Assembly (NCBI GenBank): GCA_024762795.1
Contig: JANTGS010000013.1
Coordinates: forward strand, 1 to 46,237
DNA length: 46,237 nucleotides
From: Flavobacteriaceae bacterium
GTDB lineage: Bacteria > Bacteroidota > Bacteroidia > Flavobacteriales > Flavobacteriaceae
Reading direction: 5' to 3'
The translations under genes and the position numbers were made by a program. A model generated the notes under the pieces. The model ran no database searches and was not told the origin of the DNA. It saw only the letters and a list, made by a program, of their open reading frames with translations. This document shows positions 33,250 to 43,032 of the stretch, in pieces. Within the stretch, counting starts at the first letter, position 1, and the number at the start of each line of letters is the position of its first letter.

Positions 33250-34266
33250 TTAATATTTTTGAGTTAATTTTTCATACAGGACATTAGCTTCTCCCCTGAT
33301 CTCCATAGTTACTTTCATTGTGGACAGATCGAATTTTAAAACACCAAAATTCTTTTCGGAAACTACTTGTGAAAGTCTGTATTTATTGGGTTCCCCTTTG
33401 TAAGAGGTGTAGGAATGGGTCATTCCGCTTGAGGTAAAATCGATTAACGGGTAAGAAACATTTTTTAGTTCTTTTGAGGAAATTTCGGCAATATGCCGGT
33501 CGCCGGAAAGTATGATCACCCCTTTGGCTTTTGATCCGGAGATGATCTTTTCCAGTTTATCCACCTCATGCGGCATATTTCCCCAGGTCTCAAATCCGTG
33601 TTCATAAGAAAGGAACTGAATACTGCTCATGATGATATTGAAATCGGCATCAGATTGATACAATTCCTCTTTAAGCCATTTCCACTGCTTATCTCCCAAC
33701 ATGGTCCCTTTACCGTATTTATTGGGTTTATACCTTTTTTTTGTTTTGTGATCGGGGGTAAGCGCACTTCTGAAATAGCGTGTATCCAGCAAGATGATCC
33801 TTATCTTATGCTTGTTAACGGTATAATCCTTAGAAAAATAGACGCCCTTTTGCTTTCTTCTTACATCATCGGGTTTTACATCAAAAAAATTGAGAAATAG
33901 TTGCTGGGAAGTATCTTTCATCGGGTATTCTTTACCTGCATCATTAGCTCCCATATCATGATCATCCCAGGTGCTGAGAATTTCTGTTTTTTTTGTAAAG
34001 TTAAGGTAAACACTGTCGTTTTTTTGTTTGTTGTAATTTTTAAGCATCAAAGGCATATCCTCGGTATCACTGTAGATCACATCACCTCCCCAGATAAAAA
34101 TATCGGGATGGTTTTTCAGGATCTCATTCCATAATTTATTTTCAATCTCCTGATTGTCGCAAGAACCAAAGGCTATAACAAAATCATCTTTTTGTTGTGC
34201 TTGTACAGTGTTGTAAAAGCCCGATAACCAAATAAATAAAAATATTACCAACGTATTATTTTTCAT
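33250..34266 (-). CDS. PhoD-like metallophosphatase
   Basis: A secreted phosphatase/phosphodiesterase of the alkaline phosphatase D group, 338 residues. A signal peptide (about 1-23, ending AQA-like) is followed by the metal-binding motifs FAFGSCD-like ([10 protein letters not shown]), [23 protein letters not shown] and [13 protein letters not shown]. The family uses a calcium/iron or similar metal centre and releases phosphate from organic esters. It lacks the extra N-terminal domain of Bacillus PhoD. It stands alone and diverges from nrnA. Confidence 0.88.
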   Translation of the reverse strand: MKNNTLVIFLFIWLSGFYNTVQAQQKDDFVIAFGSCDNQEIENKLWNEILKNHPDIFIWGGDVIYSDTEDMPLMLKNYNKQKNDSVYLNFTKKTEILSTWDDHDMGANDAGKEYPMKDTSQQLFLNFFDVKPDDVRRKQKGVYFSKDYTVNKHKIRIILLDTRYFRSALTPDHKTKKRYKPNKYGKGTMLGDKQWKWLKEELYQSDADFNIIMSSIQFLSYEHGFETWGNMPHEVDKLEKIISGSKAKGVIILSGDRHIAEISSKELKNVSYPLIDFTSSGMTHSYTSYKGEPNKYRLSQVVSEKNFGVLKFDLSTMKVTMEIRGEANVLYEKLTQKY

Positions 34267-34402
34267 ATTTTCATATTTTTTCTATTGTAAAATTATACAA
34301 AAGAAATCAATTCATAACCGGGAAACCGTATAATATTTACGATTAACTTTTTTAAGATAATATTTTAATCCTATCCTTGATTTTTTATTATCTTCGCAGC
34401 CT

Positions 34403-35428
34403 ATGAATTCAACAGATATTCAAAACATTCATTCTTTATTATCAAAGCCCAAGAAGATCGCTATAGTCCCCCACAGAAATCCTGATGGTGATGCCTATGG
34501 CTCGAGTCTGGCTTTGTATTTGTTTTTAAAGGAAATGAAGCATGATGTTCAAGTGGTATCTCCCAATGAGGCTCCTGCTTTTTTAAACTGGTTGCCCGGA
34601 AGAGAAGATGTAGTGATCTTTGAAGAGGATAAAGCTTATGCACGCAAGATCATTGAGGAGGCTGAGATCATTTTTACAATGGATTTTAATGCCTTACACA
34701 GGGTAGGGGAGCCCATGCAAAAAGTACTTGAATCGGTTAAACCGATCTATATTCTGATCGATCATCATCCGGAACCGGATGATTTTGCTGATTATACCTA
34801 TTCTGATACAAAGGTGTGTTCCACCTGCCAGATGTTATACCAGTTTTTTGAAATGTTAGGAGTAACCGATAAGATCACCAAAGATATGGCTACCTGTTTA
34901 TACACAGGTATTCTTACCGATACCGGTTCTTTCCGTTTTCCTTCAACAACAAGTAAAACACATCTTATTGCTGCAGATCTGCTGGACAGGGGTGTGGAGC
35001 ATGCTAAGATCTATAACAGGATCTATGAAAATTCTATCAGCAGGTTGCATCTGCTTGGCAGGGCTCTTGAGAATCTGAAATATCTGAAGAAATACAAAAC
35101 AGCATATATTACATTGTCTAATAGTGAGTTGCATAGTTTTAATTTTAAAAAAGGAGACACAGAAGGATTTGTAAACTATGCCCTTTCGTTAGAAGATACG
35201 GTTTTGGCTGCTATTTTTATAGAAGATAAACAACAGGGTATTGTTAAGATCTCTTTTCGTTCAATTGGAGATTTCAGTGTAAATGATCTGGCCAGAAAAT
35301 ATTTTAACGGCGGAGGCCATATCAATGCTGCAGGGGGAAGAAGTGAATTATCTTTAAAAGAGACCATTCACCGGTTTACCTCTGTCTTGCCGCAGTATGA
35401 AGAACAATTAAATAAAGATCATGAATAA
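34403..35428 (+). CDS. nrnA: Bifunctional oligoribonuclease/PAP phosphatase NrnA
   Basis: DHH/DHHA1 phosphoesterase that degrades very short RNA and hydrolyses 3'-phosphoadenosine 5'-phosphate. It has 341 residues with HRNPDGDAYGSSL at 24-36, FTMDFNALHR at 91-100, the DHH motif at 120-122 and the DHHA1 signature NGGGHINAAGG near the C-terminus. It begins an operon with gldI (eight-base overlap) and a second PPIase. TATCTTCG at 34389-34396 is a near match to the -7 box just upstream. Confidence 0.92.
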   Translation: MNSTDIQNIHSLLSKPKKIAIVPHRNPDGDAYGSSLALYLFLKEMKHDVQVVSPNEAPAFLNWLPGREDVVIFEEDKAYARKIIEEAEIIFTMDFNALHRVGEPMQKVLESVKPIYILIDHHPEPDDFADYTYSDTKVCSTCQMLYQFFEMLGVTDKITKDMATCLYTGILTDTGSFRFPSTTSKTHLIAADLLDRGVEHAKIYNRIYENSISRLHLLGRALENLKYLKKYKTAYITLSNSELHSFNFKKGDTEGFVNYALSLEDTVLAAIFIEDKQQGIVKISFRSIGDFSVNDLARKYFNGGGHINAAGGRSELSLKETIHRFTSVLPQYEEQLNKDHE

Positions 35429-35954
35429 GTTTTTTTTAGTATTCCTGTTCGTGTTTACGCTGATCTCCTGTTCCGGTCCGGAGCCGAGAAAACCCGTAAT
35501 CAGAAAAACAGGATCTTTTATGAAAGAATCGATTAAAAGGAATAAAGCACTTAATACACTGGAAGAAGATCTGCTTAAAGCCAAACTCAAAAAAGATTCG
35601 ATACATAATTACCTCAATTCATCAAAAGGTTTCTGGTATTTTTATAACCAAAAAGATTCCTTACAAACAGAATATCCCGAAAAAGGAGATGAAGTGGTTT
35701 ACACTTATGAGGTTAAACGCCTGAATGATTCGATTCTTTATACCAAAGAGGAGATAGGAAAAAAGCGTTATCTGGTAGATAAAGAAGAGTTGATTACGGG
35801 TTTACAGGATGGACTTAAGCTCATGCATCCCGGCGAAGAGGTTACTTTTTTGTTTCCTTCGCACAAGGCATTTGGCTACACCGGAAATGAAAGAGTGATG
35901 CCCAATGAACCCCTGATTTATACTGTAGAATTAATAGAACTAAATAAAAAGTAA
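35421..35954 (+). CDS. gldI: Gliding-motility peptidyl-prolyl isomerase GldI
   Basis: A 177-residue FKBP-type lipoprotein. The lipobox LISC puts the acylated cysteine at 17. The FKBP domain (about 75-177) has EVVYTYEVKRLNDSILYT, LITGLQDGLKLMHPGE and TFLFPSHKAFGYTG. In Flavobacterium johnsoniae GldI is needed for gliding; it probably helps fold exported components of the gliding/T9SS apparatus. It overlaps nrnA by eight bases and is followed 10 bases later by another PPIase. Confidence 0.9.
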   Translation: MNKFFLVFLFVFTLISCSGPEPRKPVIRKTGSFMKESIKRNKALNTLEEDLLKAKLKKDSIHNYLNSSKGFWYFYNQKDSLQTEYPEKGDEVVYTYEVKRLNDSILYTKEEIGKKRYLVDKEELITGLQDGLKLMHPGEEVTFLFPSHKAFGYTGNERVMPNEPLIYTVELIELNKK

Positions 35955-35964
35955 AGCAATAGTT

Positions 35965-37071
35965 ATGAAACTGATTAAAATTTTGATCCTGGTAGTAATT
36001 TTAGGATTAGTATCGTGTAAATCAACAAAATACCCCGATCTTGACAAGGGTTTATATGCTGATGTTGAAACAGATAAAGGCGATATTCTTTTAAAACTTG
36101 AATTTGAGGATGTGCCGGTAACGGTTGCGAATTTTGTTTCGTTAGCTGAAGGAAGCAATCCTTATGTAGCAGATGAGTATAAAGGAAAACCTTTTTACGA
36201 CGGGTTAAAATTCCACCGTGTGGTTAAAGATTTTGTAATCCAGGGAGGTGACCCGAGAGGAAACGGATCAGGAGGCCCGGGATATATTTTTGAAGATGAA
36301 TTTCCGGTAGATGATGCAGGTAATTTGTTGTTATCTCATAATGGTCCGGGTGTATTATCTATGGCCAATTCCGGACCTGATGCCAACGGATCACAGTTTT
36401 TTATCACTTTTAAAGAAACCAAATGGCTGGATGGCCGCCATACAATTTTCGGTCATGTGGTAAGTGGTCAGGATGTGGTTAGTAAAATAGAAAAGGATGA
36501 TGTGATCAATGCCATAAAGATTATCAGAGTTGGTAAAGAGGCTAAAAAATTCGATGCCAAAGCGGTGTTCTCTCAGTACTTTAAAAAGCTTGAAGAACAA
36601 AAGAAAAAACAGGAAGAAGAGAAAGAAAAAATAAAAAACAAGATTATTTCCTTTGTTAAAGACAATGAGGTAAAGGCCAAGGTGCTTCCATCAGGCTTAA
36701 AGATCATTACCATTAATAAAGGTAACGGCGTTAAACCTAAAACAGGCACCAAAGTACCGGTAAATTACGAAGGTTATTTTACCACCGGAGACCTGTTTGA
36801 TACCAATGTTAAGAGTATCGCCCAGGCCTTTGGTAAATACAACAGTAAAAGAGATCAGATGGGTGGTTATAATCCCGTTCCTATGCAGTATAGTCCTGAT
36901 GCACAACTAATTGCCGGCTTTAGAGAAGGCTTGCAACAGATGAATTATGGAGATAAGGTTTTTCTGATCATTCCATCTTACCTGGCTTATGGTGAGCAGG
37001 GATCACGCGGGGTAATTCCTCCAAATACCGACCTGTGGTTTGTGCTGGAAATTGTTAAGGATAAAGAATAA
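35965..37071 (+). CDS. Cyclophilin-FKBP fusion peptidyl-prolyl isomerase lipoprotein
   Basis: A 368-residue lipoprotein (lipobox LVSC, cysteine 18) with two different isomerase folds. Residues of about 32-195 are a cyclophilin: GLKFHRVVKDFVIQGGDPRG, GPGVLSMANSGPDANGSQFF and HTIFGHVVSGQDVV. A charged coiled-coil linker (about 205-235, rich in K and E) follows. Residues of about 250-367 are an FKBP: KTGTKVPVNYEGYFTTGDLF and QLIAGFREGLQQMNYGDKV. It presumably folds outer-membrane or secreted proteins in the periplasm alongside GldI. Confidence 0.92.
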   Translation: MKLIKILILVVILGLVSCKSTKYPDLDKGLYADVETDKGDILLKLEFEDVPVTVANFVSLAEGSNPYVADEYKGKPFYDGLKFHRVVKDFVIQGGDPRGNGSGGPGYIFEDEFPVDDAGNLLLSHNGPGVLSMANSGPDANGSQFFITFKETKWLDGRHTIFGHVVSGQDVVSKIEKDDVINAIKIIRVGKEAKKFDAKAVFSQYFKKLEEQKKKQEEEKEKIKNKIISFVKDNEVKAKVLPSGLKIITINKGNGVKPKTGTKVPVNYEGYFTTGDLFDTNVKSIAQAFGKYNSKRDQMGGYNPVPMQYSPDAQLIAGFREGLQQMNYGDKVFLIIPSYLAYGEQGSRGVIPPNTDLWFVLEIVKDKE

Positions 37072-37117
37072 TGTAAGTTAGTGTGAGGTAGGGCATATTT
37101 CAAACATACTTAAACTT

Positions 37118-38434
37118 ATGAATAACAGAGATAGTAAAAGTTTAGGTTTAAAAGAATTAGTAGCCATAGCCATTGGAGGCATGGTGGGAGGAGGTATTTT
37201 TACAATTTTAGGGATCTCTGTAAGCCTTATCGGGTTTTTAACGCCTGTAGCCATAGTTATCGGTGGAATTGTTGCTGCACTGGCAGCCTATTCTTATGTA
37301 AAACTCGGACTTTATTACCGGGATGAAGGGGCTACTTATGCCTTTGTTAAAAAGACCTATCCTACTGCCAAATTTCCGTCAGCTGTGATAGGATGGCTGG
37401 TTATCTTTGGTTATATCAGTACTTTGGCCATATATGCTTATACTTTTTCCTCCTATGCGATTAGCGGAACTGATTTTGCCAATAATATCTGGGCCCGTAA
37501 GTTTATTGCTCTGGGGGTACTGGCAGTATTTACGGCCATTAATGTATGGAGTGTCAATGGTATGGGAAAAATTGAAGATCTGATGGTTTATTCCAAACTT
37601 GTCATACTTCTGATCATTTCGGTGATTTTAATCAAATTCAGAACGATCGATACCCGGGTTTTTATACATAATATGCAACAGGATCTGGAAAGATCAAATT
37701 TTATGGATATTCTAATTGTCGCCTCATTAACTTTTGTAGCCTATGAAGGTTTTCAGCTGGTGATCAATGCAGTAAACGAAATGAAGAATCCTGAAAAAAA
37801 TACGCCAAGAGCGATCTATTCGGCTATAACCATAGTTATTCTTCTTTATGTGATTATTTCTGTTGGAGCATTATTTTCTATACCTTTAGCTGAGATGGCC
37901 AAAGATAAAGAATATGCACTCGCCGCAGGAGCAGGAAATGCAATAGGCAGCATCGGTACCACAATGGTGATCATCGGTGCGATTCTGGCAACGAGCAGCG
38001 CCATAAGCGGAACTTTATTCGGTTCTTCAAGGCAGATGGCAGAAATTGCAGAAGATGGTTTTTTCCCTGCAAAGCTGGCCCGAAGAAAAAGTAATAATAT
38101 TCCGGCTTTTGCTGTGATTTCTATGGCGGTTATGGCTGCTGTTCTTATCCTTGTGGGCGGATTAAGGTTGCTGGTTGAATTTGGAAGTATAACTTTTCTG
38201 ATGGTATCGCTTTTAATGGCTTTGATCAATCACCGGATCAGGGAAAAGACCAAATCAAAAGCTTTAATTACTATTCCGGCCATTATTGGTCTTGGCATGG
38301 GGGGGATTTTAATTCTGTATTATGAATTTACTCACAAATGGGAACAGATGATGGCAATCATAGTGGTTTATATGGTATTGGCCATTGGTGCCGGTTTATA
38401 TTCTAAAAGAGGAAGTTTTAAAATCCAATCTTAA
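37118..38434 (+). CDS. APC family amino-acid permease
   Basis: Inner-membrane transporter of 438 residues with about 12 helices. Helix 1 carries the APC signature IAIGGMVGGGIFTILG, and a conserved stretch FVAYEGFQLVINAVNEMKNP follows the middle loop. The family imports amino acids or related amines by proton symport or exchange; the substrate cannot be predicted. It stands 46 bases after the PPIase gene and may be in the same transcript. The DUF202 gene follows 31 bases later. Confidence 0.88.
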   Translation: MNNRDSKSLGLKELVAIAIGGMVGGGIFTILGISVSLIGFLTPVAIVIGGIVAALAAYSYVKLGLYYRDEGATYAFVKKTYPTAKFPSAVIGWLVIFGYISTLAIYAYTFSSYAISGTDFANNIWARKFIALGVLAVFTAINVWSVNGMGKIEDLMVYSKLVILLIISVILIKFRTIDTRVFIHNMQQDLERSNFMDILIVASLTFVAYEGFQLVINAVNEMKNPEKNTPRAIYSAITIVILLYVIISVGALFSIPLAEMAKDKEYALAAGAGNAIGSIGTTMVIIGAILATSSAISGTLFGSSRQMAEIAEDGFFPAKLARRKSNNIPAFAVISMAVMAAVLILVGGLRLLVEFGSITFLMVSLLMALINHRIREKTKSKALITIPAIIGLGMGGILILYYEFTHKWEQMMAIIVVYMVLAIGAGLYSKRGSFKIQS

Positions 38435-38465
38435 TCATCTTGGAAATGAACTTTCCTAAAGCTTA

Positions 38466-38729
38466 ATGCAGATGAAAGAAACAAAATACAGTTTAAACGA
38501 GCAGTTAAGCGTTGAAATGACAAATCTTTCAAATGAACGTACTTTTTTGGCTTATAGGAAAACTTTTATGGTCTTATTAAGTTCGGCCATTGTCATTCTT
38601 AAAATTCTTAGTGATCTGAAATTAATGGCCTATGCATTGCTCGTTGTAACACCGTTTATTTTGATCATCGGGATCGTTCGTTTCTTTCAGGTAAAAAAAG
38701 TAATTAAAAAAATGACGGATCTTCAGTAA
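38466..38729 (+). CDS. DUF202 membrane protein
   Basis: An 87-residue protein of the YidH/DUF202 family. It has the signature LSNERTFLAYRKTFMVLLSSA and two or three helices (about 36-50, 54-74). Function is unclear. The start may be either of two ATGs two codons apart. It lies between an amino-acid permease and the phosphate transporter, and whether it works with either is not known. Confidence 0.8.
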   Translation: MQMKETKYSLNEQLSVEMTNLSNERTFLAYRKTFMVLLSSAIVILKILSDLKLMAYALLVVTPFILIIGIVRFFQVKKVIKKMTDLQ

Positions 38730-38805
38730 AAGATAAATTGTTTAGATATCAGTTTAAAGAAATAGATCTGATTGATTGTAAAATAATAAAGTGTAATAAG
38801 TAAGT

Positions 38806-39831
38806 ATGACCTTTATTCTTTTTTTTGGAGTTGCTCTGGTGCTATTGTATGATTTTACCAATGGTTTTCACGATGCAGCAGATATGATCGCTACGGCAAT
38901 TGCATCGAGAACAATGACCCCTGCTGTTGCTATTATTATTGTATCTCTTTTTACTTTTTTGGGTCCTTTTTTAGGAGGATTAGCGGTGGCTGATACCATT
39001 GGTCAGTTTGTTGTTATTGATCATACCGAAATGTATATTGCACAGAGTGTTGTATTATCGGCGGTACTGGCAGCTATTTCATATAATCTGATTACCTGGA
39101 AATTTGGCTTACCCAGCTCTTCTTCCAATTCATTGACCAGCGGTCTGGTGGGAGCCGCATTATACGCATTGGGAAGCAGTCATGTAAAATGGGGGATAAC
39201 AGCATTGCTGGATGGACATATTGAAGGCTTTATGCGTGTAGTTACCGGGATCATCTTTTCACCGCTGGCAGGATTTCTGGTGGGTTTCCTGATCATGAAA
39301 TTATTTCTGCTCATGTTTAAAAGATTAAGCATAAAGTCAAAAAGATTATTTGTTATTACACAGTATTTTACTGTGAGCTGGCTGGCTTTTAGTCATGGAA
39401 CAAATGATGGCCAAAAAGGTATGGGAATAATAGGGATGTTATTGCTAGCAAGTCAGGTTTATCCCACTTATACGGTTCCCGACTGGGTAATTTTGTCCTG
39501 TGCCAGTGCCATTACACTGGGAACCATGTTTGGCGGATGGAGCATTATAAAAACTGTGGGTTTCAGAATATATAAAGTGAAAGTGTATCATTCTGTTGCC
39601 GATCAGATCGGAGCAGCCGCTGTGATCCTGAGTTCCTCACTGATCGGGGCACCCACTTCAACTACACAGGTGGTGACAACAACATTAATGGGGGTTGGTG
39701 CCGGAGAGCATCCAAAACATGTACGCTGGGAAGTAACCGGTGATATAGTAAAGGGCTGGTTGTTCAATATCCCCAGTTCTATGATTATGGGGGCAATTTT
39801 TTGTTATCTGTTGATAAAAATACTGGGTTAA
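38806..39831 (+). CDS. PiT-family inorganic phosphate transporter
   Basis: Low-affinity phosphate permease, 341 residues with about ten helices. The two inverted family signatures are DFTNGFHDAADMIATAIASR near the N-terminus and FSHGTNDGQKGMGII in the second half. The pair GLPSSSSNSLTSGLVGAAL and GAPTSTTQVVTTTLMGVG are the matching helix-pair motifs. It imports metal-phosphate with protons. It is followed by a DUF47 gene, the usual partner. Confidence 0.93.
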   Translation: MTFILFFGVALVLLYDFTNGFHDAADMIATAIASRTMTPAVAIIIVSLFTFLGPFLGGLAVADTIGQFVVIDHTEMYIAQSVVLSAVLAAISYNLITWKFGLPSSSSNSLTSGLVGAALYALGSSHVKWGITALLDGHIEGFMRVVTGIIFSPLAGFLVGFLIMKLFLLMFKRLSIKSKRLFVITQYFTVSWLAFSHGTNDGQKGMGIIGMLLLASQVYPTYTVPDWVILSCASAITLGTMFGGWSIIKTVGFRIYKVKVYHSVADQIGAAAVILSSSLIGAPTSTTQVVTTTLMGVGAGEHPKHVRWEVTGDIVKGWLFNIPSSMIMGAIFCYLLIKILG

Positions 39832-39853
39832 ATTATAATTGATTAACAATAGA

Positions 39854-40477
39854 ATGATGAATATACTAAGCAAATTAAAAGATCTTATTTTACCTAAGAC
39901 CATCGATTTTTATGGTGAACTGACAGAGCAAAGTAAAATTACGGAAAACATCATTGAAAAATTATTTTTGAATTATACAGCTGGAGAGCAGAATGATATT
40001 CTTGCCCTGGTTGAGGAGGCAAAGAAAAGCAGAAAGGAAAAACTGATTGAACTGGAAAAGGTTTTTATCACTCCTGTTGACAGGGAAGCGATAAGTCGAA
40101 CCTATTCACACTTGTACTGGATAGCCTTAAGTGTTGAACATCTGGTAAAAGAAATGCAGATTTATAACATAAGTGATTTAAATGAATTTAAGAGGATACT
40201 CGAACTGTTAAAGAATCAAATATTCGAATTTACAGAATCTTTTAGTCTTTTTAAAGTTAAAAAGTTTGATGAGATCATTGAGAAAATAGCAAAGATCATT
40301 CATATGGATAATCTGCTCGTACAGGAGTATTCAACACAGCTGAACGGAATTTTTAAGGGAGATGATATGAATCAGATCTTAAAGAAAAGAGAGATCTTAT
40401 CGCAACTTAAAGAGATCAGTAAAAGAATTCATATTTGTGCTAATCAGATTGAGGATATCGTATTTAAAGTTGATTAA
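39854..40477 (+). CDS. DUF47 PhoU-like phosphate transport regulator
   Basis: A helical-bundle protein of 207 residues from the ATG at 39854; an adjacent ATG at 39857 and an upstream TTG at 39839 are alternatives. The recognisable DUF47 start is FYGELTEQSKITENIIEKL, and the rest is helical with heptad-like charges. DUF47 proteins accompany PiT transporters and resemble PhoU, probably restraining phosphate uptake. It begins 22 bases after the transporter stop and converges with meaB, leaving three bases between them. Confidence 0.85.
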   Translation: MMNILSKLKDLILPKTIDFYGELTEQSKITENIIEKLFLNYTAGEQNDILALVEEAKKSRKEKLIELEKVFITPVDREAISRTYSHLYWIALSVEHLVKEMQIYNISDLNEFKRILELLKNQIFEFTESFSLFKVKKFDEIIEKIAKIIHMDNLLVQEYSTQLNGIFKGDDMNQILKKREILSQLKEISKRIHICANQIEDIVFKVD

Positions 40478-40480
40478 AAG

Positions 40481-41497
40481 TTACTTGTATTCTTTTGAAC
40501 CGAACATTGTTCTTTTAAATTCCTCAAGAATTATTTCCGCCCCTTTCACCGGTGATTCTTTCCCTTCGACAATCTCTTTTTCCAGAATTAAAAGATGCTT
40601 TTTTAGGGGTTCTGAATTGTAAAACAATCTCTTGAGCTCTTCGTTGATGTTGTTATACATCCATTGTATCTTCTGCTGGTTGCGGTTCTTTTTAAAATAA
40701 CCATTCTTTAAGGTAAGTTTTTTATATGCTGAGATCTTTTCCCATATAAAAGAGATGCCTTTATTTTCTGTTGATGAGGCTGTGCTTACAACGGGTGTCC
40801 ACCCCGATTCAGATTCCGGAAAAATATGCAGGGCATTTTGATATTGTATTTTAGCCTGTTCGCTTTTGCGGATATTATCTCCATCGGCCTTATTGATTAC
40901 GATCATATCGGCCATTTCCATAATCCCTTTTTTAATGCCTTGTAATTCATCACCGGCACCCGAAAGCATCAACAGTAAAAAGAAATCTGTAAGTCCGTGA
41001 ACAGCAGTCTCCGATTGTCCCACACCAACCGTTTCGATCAGGATGACATCATAACCGGAAGCTTCACATAAAAGCATGCTTTCTCCTGTTTTATTGGCCA
41101 CACCTCCCAAAGTGTCTCCCGAGGCCGAGGGTCTGATATAGGCCTCTTCTGAGTTGGCCAGTGTTTCCATTCGGGTTTTATCACCCAGAATACTTCCCTT
41201 AGACCTCTGACTGCTGGGATCTATCGATAAAATGGCAACTTTATGCCCCTTGCTGATCAGATGCTTTCCGAAAACTTCAATAAAAGTGCTTTTTCCAACC
41301 CCCGGAACTCCTGTAATTCCTATCCGGATGGAATTTCCGGTTTTGGGTAGTAGGGCATGGATGATCTCCCTTGCAAGTTTTTTATCGCTGTCTAGATTAC
41401 TTTCAATTACTGTAATAGCCCTGGAGAGAATTACCCTGTTACCGGTTAGGATACCGTTGATATATTCTTTAGCACTCAACCGCTTCTTTGGTCTCAT
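40481..41497 (-). CDS. meaB: Methylmalonyl-CoA mutase-associated GTPase MeaB
   Basis: G3E-family GTPase chaperone that protects and reloads B12-dependent methylmalonyl-CoA mutase. The 338-residue protein has the P-loop GVPGVGKST at 63-71, the metal-binding ILSIDPSSQRSKGSILGD, the switch stretch VILIETVGVGQSETAV and the G4 motif INKADGDN. The mutase genes are not in this window. The gene stands alone. A TATCTTTA element upstream is one base off the -7 consensus. Confidence 0.93.
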   Translation of the reverse strand: MRPKKRLSAKEYINGILTGNRVILSRAITVIESNLDSDKKLAREIIHALLPKTGNSIRIGITGVPGVGKSTFIEVFGKHLISKGHKVAILSIDPSSQRSKGSILGDKTRMETLANSEEAYIRPSASGDTLGGVANKTGESMLLCEASGYDVILIETVGVGQSETAVHGLTDFFLLLMLSGAGDELQGIKKGIMEMADMIVINKADGDNIRKSEQAKIQYQNALHIFPESESGWTPVVSTASSTENKGISFIWEKISAYKKLTLKNGYFKKNRNQQKIQWMYNNINEELKRLFYNSEPLKKHLLILEKEIVEGKESPVKGAEIILEEFKRTMFGSKEYK

Positions 41498-41724
41498 TTT
41501 TTACTTTTATGATAAAGATAAGACTTTTGATTTAAAAAATTTGAATCCATTTATTATAAAATGTATCGATAATATTTTGATCTGTACTTCTATCCTTGTC
41601 TATAGCTAAAGATAGAATCATGTCGTTCGATATTTATTTGTAAAAAGTATGCAGTTCATTTTGTTTTTTTAACAGAAATCGCACACTTAAGGATCTATAT
41701 TTACAGGGAATTCAATCACATTAC

Positions 41725-43032
41725 CTAAGCTGCCTGTAGTACTTTATCATGCTGGTTTGCTCTGTATGCAAAAATGGCAATAACGATAAAACTGATAAGC
41801 GGCAGAACAAATGAAGCGTTTACAGCAGGAAGAGATCCAACCGTGCCCAGGTCGATAATGGCTCCCTGTAAAGGAGGCATCAATGCTCCTCCCACAATGG
41901 CCATAACGAGCAAAGCAGCTCCTAAGGTTGCATCTTCACCAACATCGCGTAAGGCGATTCCATATATGGTAGGGAACATCAGCGACATAAAGATTGAAGT
42001 GGCTACCAAACTGTACAGACCCCACATACCTTCTATAAAAATAGTTCCGGTAACGGTTATGATACCTCCAAAGGCAAAGATCATAAGGAGGGTCCTCGGA
42101 TTGACGTATTTCATCAGTGCCGTACTTATAAAGCGGCTGAGAATAAAAAAAGCCATGGCTACAATATTATACCGCTGTGCTGTTGCTTTGTCAATTCCCA
42201 GGTGGTCTGCATATTGAATAATAAACGTCCAGCACATAATCTGGGCAGCTACATAAAATACCTGTGCGATCACGCCTTCGCGGAAGATCTTGTTCTTAAA
42301 TAATCGTTTAAAGGATTCCATGGGGTGAATATTATTTGAAAGTCCTGTTTCGGGCATTTTAGTAACCAGGATCACAACAAACATAACGATTACAACGATA
42401 CCCAAAATCACATACGGATTACGAATAACCATAAGGTCATGCGCACGGATATTTGCCTTTTCAGCAGCGTCCAGTGTTGGGAAAATGATATTTCCTGCTG
42501 CATCTCTTTTGTCGGATATTAAAGCCGGTAAAACTACCTGCGAAGCAACGAACATACCCATAATTGAACCCACCGGGTTGAACGATTGCGCCAGATTTAA
42601 TCTGCGGGTTGCAGTCTTTGGATCTCCCAGTGAGAGAATAAAAGGATTGGCTGTTGTTTCCAGAAATGCGAGTCCGAAAGTTAAAATATATAAAGAGACT
42701 AAAAAATACCCAAACACCTGATATTTAGCTGCCGGCCAGAACATCAGGGCTCCAACGGCGTAAAGGGCCAGGCCGAGCAGTATTCCTTTTTTATAGCTGT
42801 ATTTTTGTACAAAAAGTGCTGCAGGGATGGCCATGGTGGCATAACCGCCATAAAAGGCAAACTGCACCAAAGCAGCTTCTGCGTTTGAAATTTCCATCAC
42901 AGTTTTAAAGGCTGCAACCATCGGGTTTGTTATGTCATTAGCAAATCCCCACAAAGCAAATAACGTGGTAATGATGATAAAAGGAACCAATACTTCCTTT
43001 GAAACGACAGGTACTTTCTTCTCTTTATTCAT
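41725..43032 (-). CDS. fucP: FucP-family sugar:H+ symporter
   Basis: Major-facilitator transporter of 435 residues and 12 helices. The N-terminal helix FIIITTLFALWGFANDITNP and the following FAFYGGYATMAIPAALFVQKYSYKKG-type segment are diagnostic of the FucP (L-fucose) and glucose/galactose permease family. Its start overlaps the end of the fucosidase frame by four bases. It is therefore the last gene of an operon whose upstream enzyme would release L-fucose, which fits L-fucose as substrate; other hexoses remain possible. Confidence 0.87.
   Translation of the reverse strand: MNKEKKVPVVSKEVLVPFIIITTLFALWGFANDITNPMVAAFKTVMEISNAEAALVQFAFYGGYATMAIPAALFVQKYSYKKGILLGLALYAVGALMFWPAAKYQVFGYFLVSLYILTFGLAFLETTANPFILSLGDPKTATRRLNLAQSFNPVGSIMGMFVASQVVLPALISDKRDAAGNIIFPTLDAAEKANIRAHDLMVIRNPYVILGIVVIVMFVVILVTKMPETGLSNNIHPMESFKRLFKNKIFREGVIAQVFYVAAQIMCWTFIIQYADHLGIDKATAQRYNIVAMAFFILSRFISTALMKYVNPRTLLMIFAFGGIITVTGTIFIEGMWGLYSLVATSIFMSLMFPTIYGIALRDVGEDATLGAALLVMAIVGGALMPPLQGAIIDLGTVGSLPAVNASFVLPLISFIVIAIFAYRANQHDKVLQAA

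Noticed and set aside
41498..41724. 227-base gap between meaB and fucP searched for tRNA, riboswitch or small gene
   Set aside because: It is AT-rich with no cloverleaf, no strong hairpin and no open frame worth reporting.
41774..42217. Plus-strand frame of 147 codons within fucP
   Set aside because: It is antisense to a well-conserved transporter gene and has no recognisable domain.
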